Assembly (NCBI GenBank): GCA_029891385.1
Contig: CM057230.1
Coordinates: forward strand, 33,931,402 to 33,995,401
Source of the DNA: Erythroxylum novogranatense
Lineage: Eukaryota > Streptophyta > Magnoliopsida > Malpighiales > Erythroxylaceae
Reading direction: 5' to 3'
DNA length: 64,000 nucleotides
Notes under the pieces: generated by a model
What the model was told of the DNA's origin: nothing
Databases searched by the model: none
The model's input: only the letters and a program-made list of their open reading frames with translations
Made by a program: the position numbers and the translations under genes
Part shown: in pieces, positions 25,100 to 34,754 of the stretch
How positions within the stretch are numbered: position 1 is the first letter of the stretch
Layout of the letters: the number at the start of each line of letters is the position of its first letter

Positions 25100-25920
25100 T
25101 AAGCCCCCCTACTCCTCGAGTCTGAGCGAAGAGAAGGGTCGAGGGAGTATGTTGGGACGTTGCTCACCTGTGGCTTCATAGCTCGTAAGCAGGATAGCTC
25201 GTCATGTGGTTAATCGGTCGGTCATTGGCCTTGTAGCTCGTTCATGGGACAGCTCGGGCAGTTTCAACCGGTCGGATGATTCAACCGATCGGATGTCAAT
25301 TGCTATGCATGACCGCTTTCGGATGTGACCGTTGGGTGTAATTGTTTGATACCGACTGCGGGTATAACTGCTCGCTCGAGAATAGGTCGATCGATATTCT
25401 AATCGATCGGTCTTTGGCACTTATTGCGTGACAGCTTGTGCGAAGACGGATCAGTTGGTTATCATTGGTGAGCGTGTGAGGCATTTATTGTAGACGGCGC
25501 GTGCTGTCTGACGGCTTTCAGAATCTGAAGCGTATCGTCTTTGTAACCGTTACCCAGCTGTCCCGTACGTCCTTTCGATCGATCGTGTCGCTTCGATCTT
25601 GAATATCCTCGATTCTTCTCAGATCGCGCAGGTCCGAGATCGCCGGATTTTCGCCACGCGTCGTAGTCCTGATTTGGTCACTTTCTAGGTTCCTATCGCC
25701 TTCCTCCTATAAATACTCATAAATGACGAGTTGTGATGCTTTTTACCTTTTGCTCTCAGATCTTGTAATTCGTGATTTTGCTTTCACTTGCTCTCAAATC
25801 ATTCGCGGTTCTCCAAACTTCTTTTATTTCGCCGTCCGATTTACCTACTTCTTTCTAAATAGGTACGTTCTTTTGTTCTTCATTCCTCTCCATTCTTTTA
25901 GTGCTTTTTCTTGATAATCA
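25100..25920 (+). promoter_or_regulatory. Spacer and putative promoter of the antisense ORF
   Basis: This stretch separates the 3' LTR from the opposite-strand ORF. On the plus strand it contains a TATAAATA box at 25708-25715 about 210 bp upstream of the first ATG of that ORF (25921). Upstream are repeated CGATCGG/CCGATCGG motifs. No coding sequence is seen here. The polypurine tract for the element itself (minus strand) is at about 25100-25120. Confidence 0.5.
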
Positions 25921-28011
25921 TGTCCACGGTAGTTTTGGGAGCATGGTCTGAGGCATGGAGGAAGTGTCGATGAGAGAGAGGAAGGACGGTTTAGTTGTGG
26001 AGTTGCCGCTTAAGACCGTGATCGTCGATGACTGCTGGGAGTTGAACAGATGTGCATCAAGTATAATATCCCAACGGCTTGGGGCCCCGATTGGCCTTGA
26101 AGCACGAGCGGATCCACAAGAACTTTAGTGGATACTTCGCCGCCTCCGGAGCTTTTTCTCTGGCAGGCCTGAGGCTCCCGTGACGCCTGATCAGGACGAG
26201 GTGTGCGCCTGCTCGGGTTATCACGAGTCGATTCCTCCCAGCTTGAGGTTCATAAATGGGTTGGCGCCGCTATGCCACCAGCCGCCATCTCGCCACCGTC
26301 GGCATTCTCGCGCCATTTCCCGAGGATGAGCCACAGTCCGAGCTCGGGGCTGGAATCCCTTTCTTCAATATCGAGATGCTCAGATCGCCTGGCCAGACAC
26401 CTCAAAATTTCTTCCCGACGGACGTAAGTATTTCTTTGTGAAGTCCCCTGATCTTCCTCCGAGTGCCGACCGTGGAGGTATCCTTTGGCCGAGCAAAGGA
26501 ACGATTCGTCGACCTTGTCCCTCAAAGAAGGAGGAGTGGGAGGTGGTCCGTCAGATCAAGGAGCTCGGCAGACACGATTTTACCAGCTCATTGTGGGTAT
26601 CCTGTGGGGCCTCGGCCGCTTGCTCCTCGTCGATCCCCTCCACGACAATGGGCCGAGGAGGAAACCGCCCGTCCGGCTGACTCCTCGTCATTGTATTAAT
26701 TTTGAACTTATATCAATTGTTTCTAACTCAATTTAACTCAGTGCAGCCATGGTGAGGATGGCCACCCAAACTTCCGCCAAGGAAGCAGCCTCTGGAAGAA
26801 GGGAGTGAGGCGAGACCGGCGAGGCCTCGCTTGTCCATGGGGTTGGTCTCCTGTCTGCACTAAAGGTGCTCCCCGCCAGGATCTTCCTGTGGCGCTTGAG
26901 CCATTAACAATTGTTCCAGCAGAGGAGGAGGAGGACACGGCCCTCCTCTTAAAAGGAAGAGGTTGGTCTGACAGGACCGCCCACCCCGCCAGCCAAAGAA
27001 GCCGGGGTGAGTAAATGTAAAAGGAGAAAGAGAAGGCACAGTCGTGAGCCTGGGCGGTGGGAGCCTGCCATTAAATTGGGCAAGGACGTAATGCTCGGCG
27101 ACCTCGAGGTGTCCCGCTACCTTGCTGAGAGAGTTACTCCCCCGACGGACGAGGGTTTATGGAGAAGAAGGGAACCTGAGTTGGGTTCCCACTGCAGATT
27201 GGCTGCGGCTGCGACAATGTCTTTTGCCAGTCTTTGCAGCTGCTTGAGACTCGACCAGGAGGTTCAGGATCTCCATGATCGATGAAGGGTTTGAGGGTGA
27301 GTGGCAGAGGTGAAGGAGGGAGGACCTCCTTCAGCTAAAAACGCATCTCTCGAGGAGGAGAAGTCGGCCCAGAGAGGGAGGTGGAGCTGACTACTGACCG
27401 CCGAGGCAGAGGGAAGAGGGAGAAAGAGAACGAGGAGTGGAGGAAAATGGTGAGGCGAGAGGAGATCATCAAAAGTGCCGCCAGGATCGCCATTCCACTG
27501 TGATGGAGAGAGACAGAGCGGAGAGAACCTCATGGAGGTGCGTGTTCGCAAGGAGCAATGGATCGAGGCCATTAAGAGATGGAAGAGGAGGTTCTTGATG
27601 AAGAGAGTTTAGAGCTCGCCATGAGGTGGCCCTTCGATTTTGAAGAGGGGCCACGAGCTCTATACTCCGAGGGGTGGCATGCCCTTCTTTGAAGACTATG
27701 CCAATGCTTTTTCCTCAGCTTTCGGGCTTTCTTTCGAGGGAATCACAAAGAAAGTCGAGGGGAACCGGTCGATGTTCGGATGGGAGGCTAGATCTCATCC
27801 AAGAGGAAGAGCTCCTCATGATGTTTCTTCTATCGCTTCCCGGTCCTGCTACCCCATCAGGACGATCTCGGGGAGGAAGGGCTTTATGAAGATGTTTCTC
27901 CCGCCGCCCTCGTTCCTCGCTTTACCTCGTCTTTTTCGCGGCCCCGAGGTTTCCCGGAATTCTCCTTCTCCTTCTCCTTGGCTGCTCATAGCCCCTTCTC
28001 CCCAATTGTAG
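25921..28011 (+). pseudogene. Opposite-strand extra ORF of the Tat element (gypsy-type transposon domain)
   Basis: It runs opposite to gag-pol and starts at an ATG reading STVVLGAWSEAWRKC. Pieces in shifting frames resemble the plant family listed as putative gypsy-type transposon (Transposase_28): CIKYNIPTAWG, then a block around YFFVKSPDLPPS, then WEVVRQIKELGRHDF. The second half is charged and Glu/Arg-rich (about 26990-27600), with a coiled-coil look, and contains EDYANAFSSAFGLSFEG near 27700. Several frameshifts and stops make it a pseudogene. The function of this family is not known. The assignment rests on remembered motif wording and needs a profile search. Confidence 0.6.
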
Positions 28012-28164
28012 TGCTCACTGGTCGGGCTTGTGACTGTGGCTAATTAAAATCAATGGACTTTACGTTTGCTTCATTTGTTGATTTTTCTCGATGGCGCTCT
28101 TTACCTTAGATATATGTTGAGTTTTAAAGTTGCTCGAGTCGATCGGCTGAACCGATCGACCGCA

Positions 28165-28460
28165 ATGATCTATGGAGATGCCGCATGATGGCGCATCGAG
28201 CAATGGCGTAGGGTCCCGAGGATCTCGTCTTTACGACCGACCGATCGTAGTCGATCTATGGAGAATGTCGAGCAATGGCATACCGAGCAATGGCGATGGC
28301 GTAGGGACCAGGATCTCGTCTGGCGACCCGACCGACCGTAGTCGGAATATGGAGAATGCCGAGCGATGGCATACCGAGCAATGGCGATGGCGAGGACCTG
28401 TGGATCTCGTCTGGCGACCCGACCGACCGTAGTCGGCCTATGGAGAATGCCGAGCGATGA
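28165..28460. repeat. Three tandem repeats, period about 100 bp
   Basis: Each unit carries GATCTCGTCTGGCGACC-like sequence, CCGACCGTAGTCG, TATGGAGAATG(C/T)CGAGC(A/G)ATGG and ACCGAGCAATGGCGATGG. They lie between the antisense ORF and the 3' end of pol. Confidence 0.8.
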
Positions 28461-28559
28461 TTGATTGACTTTCTACTCTTGGCCTCGTGCAATCTAACTC
28501 TTAATTGCCAAGAAATTTGTAACCCTTTATTAATAATAACGAGGGCGTAATATTAAAAA

Positions 28560-31500
28560 CCCGTCGACAGGATGTAAAAAGGTACCCACATGTATACAAA
28601 AGGGAATAATAAGGAAGAATTGACAAAATATAACTTATCTATTGGTAGAAAGCCTTCAAATTCAGGAGTTCCAAGGCCTCGGTAGAATCTTCCCTTTCTC
28701 ATCGCTAGATGTAGGAGCCGTGTCTTGACTTGTTTAACCACTCGATAGTGTCCTTCCCACATCCGCCCGAAGTTTTCCAGATGTTTTCCAATTTTCGGCC
28801 AGATGACGATCCACCTACCTTTACATTGCTCGGTTTGACCCTTCGTTATGTAACTCCGGTCGCCTTTTGCCGATGGCTTCGAACGAGCGGCCGCCTTTCT
28901 CTATCCTTCTAAGGAGAACGAGCTCGCTCTGCGGGCTTCATCATTCCGCTCTTCTTCAGAGGCCGACACCTCCGATTGGTAATGTCGCTTTATCGAACCA
29001 GGCTTCCACCAAGGTCATTCTCGAATGGAGTTTCCGTGGTTCTGCTCGTGTGGTTCTATATGCCCACAAAACTTCATCTACTTCTTCCACCTGTGTCTTT
29101 CGCCATCCAGCGCTTCTTCGTATGCTCATTATCTTTTATTGGTGTTCTCCGCAAGACCGCTGTTTCATGGATGGGCTATCGAGGTCGGCCAGTAGCTTGA
29201 TCTTCATCGGTCATGAAGTCTCTCGAACTTGACGCTGTCAAACCGTCGACCATTATCTCAGAATCAATACCATGGGCATCCCGGTTTATTAAAGTATATT
29301 TTTCTTCACAAAGTTTTCAACCTTCCCCGGTGATGTAGCAACAGATTCGCTTCCACCCACTTAGTAAAATATTCTATCGCTACTATCAAAATTTCTTTTG
29401 TTCGGACCGAGAGGAAAGGCCCCAGATATCCATTCCCCATTGGGCGAAAGGGATAGGGTGACTTACAATTTTCATCCTCTCGGTGGTACCGGTGAGACAG
29501 ATTGTTGTTTTTTGGCAGTTTCAGATCGGTCGACCCTCTCTCGACAGCCTCTTCTCATCGTCGGCCAAGAGTAGCCTTGTTCGATCAACCGGTGAGCCAA
29601 AGATTCGCCTCCTACGTGATTTCCGCGACATCCCTTCGTGAACTTCGCCATTGCTCGCTTCGGCTTCTTCTTCATTCAGACATCGAAGGAGCGGCCACCG
29701 AAGACCGCCTATATAGAGAGTCATTGACAACCGTATTCACCGCTTTATCCTTAACTTCTTGGTCGCTAATTTGTCTTCCGGTTGTCTTCCTTCCAAAAGG
29801 TACCGCATTATCGACTCTGACCAGCCCGGTTGATCAGAATTTACTTTGAGAACTTCCTCGGTTTTCTGAATGCTAGGCCGATCCAAATGCTCGACTGTAT
29901 TATTATTTTTGGCATCACGGTGGAAGTTATTTTGGAGAGCGATCGCCTTTGGCATTCGAGCTCGTTTCTATTCTCGTTGATCGAATATCGTCCAAATTGC
30001 TCAGCCCTATTTGACTAACTCTGTGTATTTGATCATGTGGTTCCCTTGGCCTCAGAATGCTCTGTGAACTTGACCGACTACCACCGCTATCATCAGATAT
30101 CTTTAGGTGCTTCACTTCCATCTCTCATGAAGTTGGAGGCCGGCTATCAGGCCTCATATTCCGCCTCATTATTGGAGGCTTTGAATTCTAATGAGGGCGA
30201 TTTACTTTTTTCTTCCATGTTCGGCTGATCAAGATAACTCCGCTCCGCATCCTCTAAGATTGGATGAGCCATCGACAAACAGCTCCAAAGGGAACCGCCG
30301 TCTCCGAGCTTGGTTGGCTCATCTCCGCGATGACGCTCGCTAGTATCTCAGGTTTTAATAGTTGTGGGGCTTGTATTGTATGTCAAATTCACCCAGCTTC
30401 TATCGCCCACTTAATCACCGACCCGAGGTTTCGGCTTTTGAAGGCACCGCCTTAGGGGCCGGTCGATCCATATACCGATGGTGTGACTTTGGAAATAAGG
30501 CCTCGCCCGAGTTCATTGTTATCAGGAGAGGGCCATCTTCTATAGGCGGTATCGTGTTTCCGTCCGGTTAACACTTTGCTAACGTAGTAGATAGGGTGCC
30601 GTTCATTCCTCCGATCAATTAGCACCGCTACCGATCGATCCCCAGAATCGCCATGTATAACACCGTGTTCTTCCATCTACCGGGCTTTGTAGGATTGGCG
30701 GCTAGACAAGATCGCTTAAGTCTTCGGAAAGCTTGTTCGCACTCGTCTCGCCATCGAATTGAGTCACATTCGCTTCCTCAAAGACTTTGAAAATGGGAGG
30801 CACTTATCCCCAACTGAAATGAACCCGCCAATGAGACTATCCGACCGGTCAATATCCGAACATCCTTCAAACATTGTGGCGAAGGCATCCGTATGATGGC
30901 CTCAATCTTTCTCGGATTAGCTTCGATTCCCACCGAAAGTGATCATAAACCCGTGAATTTTCCGATGCCACCCCAACACACATTTTTCCGGTTTAGCTTC
31001 ATCCGAAATTTATTCGTGGTCCGAAGACTTCTCGAGATCTTCCACATGCCCGCGCCGCCTTACTTTTGACCACCATATCATCTACGATGCTTCGACCGAC
31101 CGACCGATCCGCTTTTTAAAGACCTCCATGACGAGTCGTTGGTAGGTCGCCTCGCTGCTCTTCAAGCCAAGGGCATTACTGTAGCAGATGTGCCTTGGTC
31201 GGTTATGAAGGCGGTCTTTTCTTCGCCTTCTAGACTCATCGGATCGATGATAGCCCGAGAAGCGCCCAGAAGCCGAGCGCCTGCGCCTCGAGGTAGAATC
31301 TACTAACCGGTCGATCTTCGCAATGGGAAGTCTTTTGACATGCTTTGTTCAGATCGATGAAGTCTATACACATCCTCCATTTCCGCTCTTCTTTTTACTA
31401 AGACCACGTTAGCGAGCCATTCGGTATTTGACTTCTTATGAACCCCGCTTCAAGCAACTTCAGATTTCCTTCTCGATCACCCGCGCCCTTACTATACCAT

Positions 31501-33700
31501 CGCTTCTTCGTCTCGATCGGCATAGCCATGCCGAATGCCGAGGGAATGACATGCAATCGTCCGAGAAATGCGGGCATGTCGCTTGGTACCCAAGCAAAAC
31601 CGATCTATTTTCCACCAAACAATCGGTGATTTCTCTAGCTAGGTTCTTCTACTGTTTCGGAACCTAGATTTGTGAACTCAAGGGTCGGTTTCATCCAAGA
31701 CGACCCGTCAATGCCTCTTCCACTGGTTCATCCTCGTCTGCCTCTTCGCGGCTCTCACAAGAGAGCTCGTCAAGACTACCGCCTTCTAGGGTCTTGGTTT
31801 CGCCAAGTAACATTCCCGGCGATTTTCACGACTCGATGACTCAGCCCATGGGCGTCGGAACTTCATAGCTCGGTAGTATGTGGAGACGACCGACCGAGGG
31901 CGTTTGAGTAGCTCTCCCAATTATTGCATTGTATGCCCTCGAACTTTACGACCAGAACTCCACGCCCTTTCTATCCGCATGGCTTCGCCAAACTTCACTT
32001 TCGAGATAGACCGGAGAACGGGTATGCCGACGCCTGCTATTCCTTTGATGGGGCCGTCAGTAGGTATACCGCTCTTGGTACCTCATTTGCTCAAGGCTTC
32101 ATAGATAGCAAGTCGATCAATCGCCTGTGTCAATCATCACCCGCTTCACCTCAGAATCGGCCCATGTTGAGATTTACGACGAGGCGCCATCGTGAGGGCA
32201 ATGTACTCCATTTAGGTCCGACTCATTGAAAGAGATCATTCCGTCATTCTCCTTCGCTTTTTGATGGGAGTGTCGTCCGCCAATTGCTTTGGCATATCGT
32301 TTTCGCTTTTAACGGTGGATCCTCGCCGCATTTCCACCAAATATCGTGTTAATAACTCCGTCGGTCGGTCATTTTGCTGTTCGTATTTCCATCGTTTTTT
32401 TCCTCGACCGCCTCTCGCTTTTCTGCGGTTATCTCAGATTCGTGTTTCGCCTACCCCATCATTCCTATCGCTCGTCTCGGGGTGAGCGCGTCAGAGTCCG
32501 ACCGCCCGGCCCCGCGATCGGCGCTTGCTCGTGTTTCACTTAATCGGCCTAACCTCCCTTTTGAATGAGGAGCTCAATCTCTTTTTCAACCGCCAGTAGC
32601 TTTTCCAGATCACGACCGACCTCTCGTGGAAACGGCAGATAAATTGGGGTTCCGCCTCAGACGGGTCTTCATTCTTCGGGCTTTTGATAGTTTCGTCGCT
32701 TTAACGACCGCCAAGATTTCAAAGATACGAATTGCTTAAGGGTGAACTTCTTGGCGATATCCTTGTCGATCGGTCGGCCTTTTCCAGCTCGACCGCTTTT
32801 TTTTGCCAGGCGAAGTTGTTCATCCCTATCGCTCGGTGAGCGATCTTCCGTCCGACGCCTCGTGTTTTTCAAAGACTTCTTCGTTGAATATACCTATCCG
32901 CGGCTTATTTCGAACCGAGCGAGGTTGATCGAGGCTAACGACTTCTTGAACTCCTCGTCCTCGTATTGCTCATAAGTGCGGCTAGCATAGACGAAGCAGT
33001 GAGATCGGGTACCTCGACCGCCTCATTGTTGAACCGAGTGATGAATTTCAGAACTCTCATTCCTTCCTTGGGTGAGTTGCATCACCTCCAAAGCCGCCTT
33101 CGCGGTCGCCATTAAGGGCGAATCGATTCAGAAGAGCGACCAAGTCCTCGAAACATGTGATATACACCGGGGTAGGTTGTTGAACCATCGCCGAGCTCCC
33201 TCTTGAAAGCCGCATGAAGGCCTTACATTGAATAGCATCCGGACATGGTGTAGCTCATCATGATCGGAAGTGCCTGCATGTAGTCCAAAGGGTCGGTCTT
33301 CCTGTATTTTCGTGGGTCAGTATCTTTATGCCGGTTGGAGGCTATCCAAATGTCCTAATGAAGGAGAGTTGTATTGCGCCGTCGGGCGATCTCGGACGGA
33401 AGTCAGAGTAGCCGCGTGAGTCCGATCATCCGTGATTTTTTTGTGGTTTCATACGGCGGTGATCGGTTGTTGTCGAATTGCGGGGCGGTTGTTGTATGGA
33501 CGGCGGCCGCCGTGTCTTTGTCATGATCGCAATATCTCGCGAATCACCAACTCACCGCTTCTTCTATCTGCTTTCTCCAGACGGCGCGTGGACGGAGAGG
33601 ATCTGCACTTAATCGGGCCGAGATTCGGTCGTATGGTGCGCAACGTTATCCTCCACGGCCACGCCTCGCTCTTCTTGCTCCAAGGCTTGAGGCCGCAATG
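28560..33700 (-). pseudogene. Decayed gag-pol of the Tat-type element
   Basis: It is read on the minus strand from 33700 down. Gag core is at about 33330-33150 (TDPLDYMQALPIMMSYTMSG), with the gag tail near 32640-32530. RT pieces occur around 31250-31080 (EKTAFITDQGT). An RNase H lies near 30676-30452 (HPIYYVSKVLTGRKHDTAYRR). A second, archaeal-type RNase H lies near 30170-29930 (EAEYEA, then VKHLKISDDS). Integrase follows at about 29900-29300 (EVHEGM, then YSWPTMRRGC, then FTKWVEA). The pol end resembles MWEGHYRVVKQVKTRLLHLA near 28760-28700. Frameshifts occur every few hundred bases. Coordinates within the decayed frames are approximate. Confidence 0.85.
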
Positions 33701-33865
33701 ATCGTTAGATTGGAAGACTCGACGGAGATGTGTGTGCAAAGGCGAAATTGCAGTAATCGCAAACCGACACGTCAGATCGCCAGAGCCGCAACAAGCAGTT
33801 TATGCCGGATTCATCGCCGCCACCGCTTATCTCACAGAAGTTTAGACGTGGTGCCCGAAAGTCGG

Positions 33866-33884
33866 GCCCCACGGTGGCGCCAAT
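33866..33884 (-). other. Primer-binding site of the Tat-type element
   Basis: The minus strand reads ATTGGCGCCACCGTGGGGC directly after the LTR end CGAACCA. TGGCGCC-type binding sites next to ACCGTGGGG are typical of Tat-group elements and differ from the TGGTATCAGAGC sites used by the other elements here. Confidence 0.7.
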
Positions 33885-34277
33885 TGGTTCGCCGGATTCA
33901 GCCGAACGGCAAGGTCATTGCGTTTGATCCACGAGTTGGCAACCTTCGCGTTGTTCTTCGACGTAAATATACCGCAAAACAAGGAAGGCTCGTCGGGGTG
34001 ATGTCCCGATTAGCCCTCCGACGCCAAGTAAGTTTTCCGTGAAGGTGGGAATCGATGCAGAAAACAAATTAGGTTATGATCTCATACCAATTATGGGAGA
34101 ATTATACCTTATATACGATTTTGCGGTAGCCAGTTTAGCAAATACGTGTTTGCATGGAAATTTCTTCCGCTAATGGGCCATGAATGTGTGAATCAAGCCC
34201 GGATTAAACGATGAATATAGGACTGACCGATTGACCTTCGTGATTGAGCTCGGGCCCAAATATAGCCGACCCGACCA
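33885..34277 (-). repeat. 5' LTR of the Tat-type element
   Basis: 393 bp. On the plus strand it spans TGGTTCGCCGG to CCGACCA and is followed by the target duplication ATAGG. It is slightly shorter than its partner because of small deletions. Confidence 0.9.
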
Positions 34278-34282
34278 ATAGG

Positions 34283-34414
34283 CATTATTTATTACTTTTA
34301 GTATTCTAAGACTATTATAAATAGTCAACACCATTTTCAATAAAGGAAGGAGATAAAACAAGCCAAGTCTCTCCTCTCATTCTCCTCGTCTACTTTCTAT
34401 AAAAAAAATTATCA
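34283..34414 (+). repeat. Reina-type 3' LTR, second part, with LTR promoter
   Basis: It continues the LTR interrupted at 24695. It holds TATAAATA (34316-34323) and AATAAA (34339-34344) and probably ends AAATTATCA at 34414. TGATA at the start and TATCA at the end form a 5-bp terminal inverted repeat, and the rejoined length is about 296 bp, normal for this lineage. The TATA box points toward the synthetase gene. Confidence 0.7.
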
Positions 34415-34655
34415 GTTTCTCTTATGATATATTTATAAAATTAGAAAATAAAGCTTTCAAGTCCAGTTTTAAAATTTGAACCTTACGAAAGCCCATGAAA
34501 TGGTCTGATAAGCCTTGAGAACAATTGGGTTTTAGTTGGGCTTGATTGACCCATCAGCAACGTAATTGGTCACTAAAACCCACAAACCTCTAAAACCCTC
34601 CACCAATAACGTGCATTTTACGCGCTCTCTCTCCCTCTCCCTCTCATATTCATAT
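34415..34655 (+). promoter_or_regulatory. Promoter and 5' UTR region of the threonyl-tRNA synthetase gene
   Basis: Only about 240 bp lie between the Reina LTR and the start codon. GCCCA (34491-34495) and TGGGC (34537-34541) elements resemble the site II motifs of plant translation-gene promoters. A telo-box AAACCCTAA lies in intron 1 (34893-34901). A CT-rich run at 34624-34645 sits just before the start codon. No clear TATA box is seen in this stretch. Confidence 0.5.
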
Positions 34656-34754
34656 ATGCTATGCACTTTGCTCTTCAATATACGCCGTTACTCCGCCGCC
34701 GCTGTCCTCCGCTCTAAACACCATAACCGCCGCCTATCGTCCTCAACATCCATG
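34656..34754 (+). other. Two in-frame start codons for dual targeting
   Basis: The first ATG (34656) opens a 32-residue leader with six Arg, one Lys, two His, many Ser/Ala and no acidic residue. The second in-frame ATG is Met33 (34752-34754), at the start of the conserved [12 protein letters not shown] region. In Arabidopsis, mitochondrial and cytosolic ThrRS are known to come from one gene by use of two in-frame AUGs, and this layout fits. An out-of-frame ATG lies at 34661. Confidence 0.75.

Larger units (their letters stand above)
24696..34277 (-). mobile_element. Tat-type Ty3/gypsy retrotransposon, near full length
   Basis: This 9.58 kb element lies on the minus strand. Its two LTRs are at 33885-34277 (5') and 24696-25099 (3'), both spanning TGG...CCA, and it is flanked by the 5-bp duplication ATAGG (24691-24695, 34278-34282). 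The PBS follows the 5' LTR and a GAGGAGTAGGGGGGCTTA polypurine tract precedes the 3' LTR. The interior carries gag-pol on the minus strand and an additional ORF on the opposite strand between pol and the 3' LTR. That layout, plus a second RNase H-like domain, is characteristic of the Tat group (Retand/Ogre relatives). All reading frames are broken by frameshifts and stops, so it is no longer autonomous. Confidence 0.9.

Noticed and set aside
28165..28460. CRISPR-like array
   Set aside because: The repeats are contiguous tandem units in a plant retrotransposon, without unique spacers.
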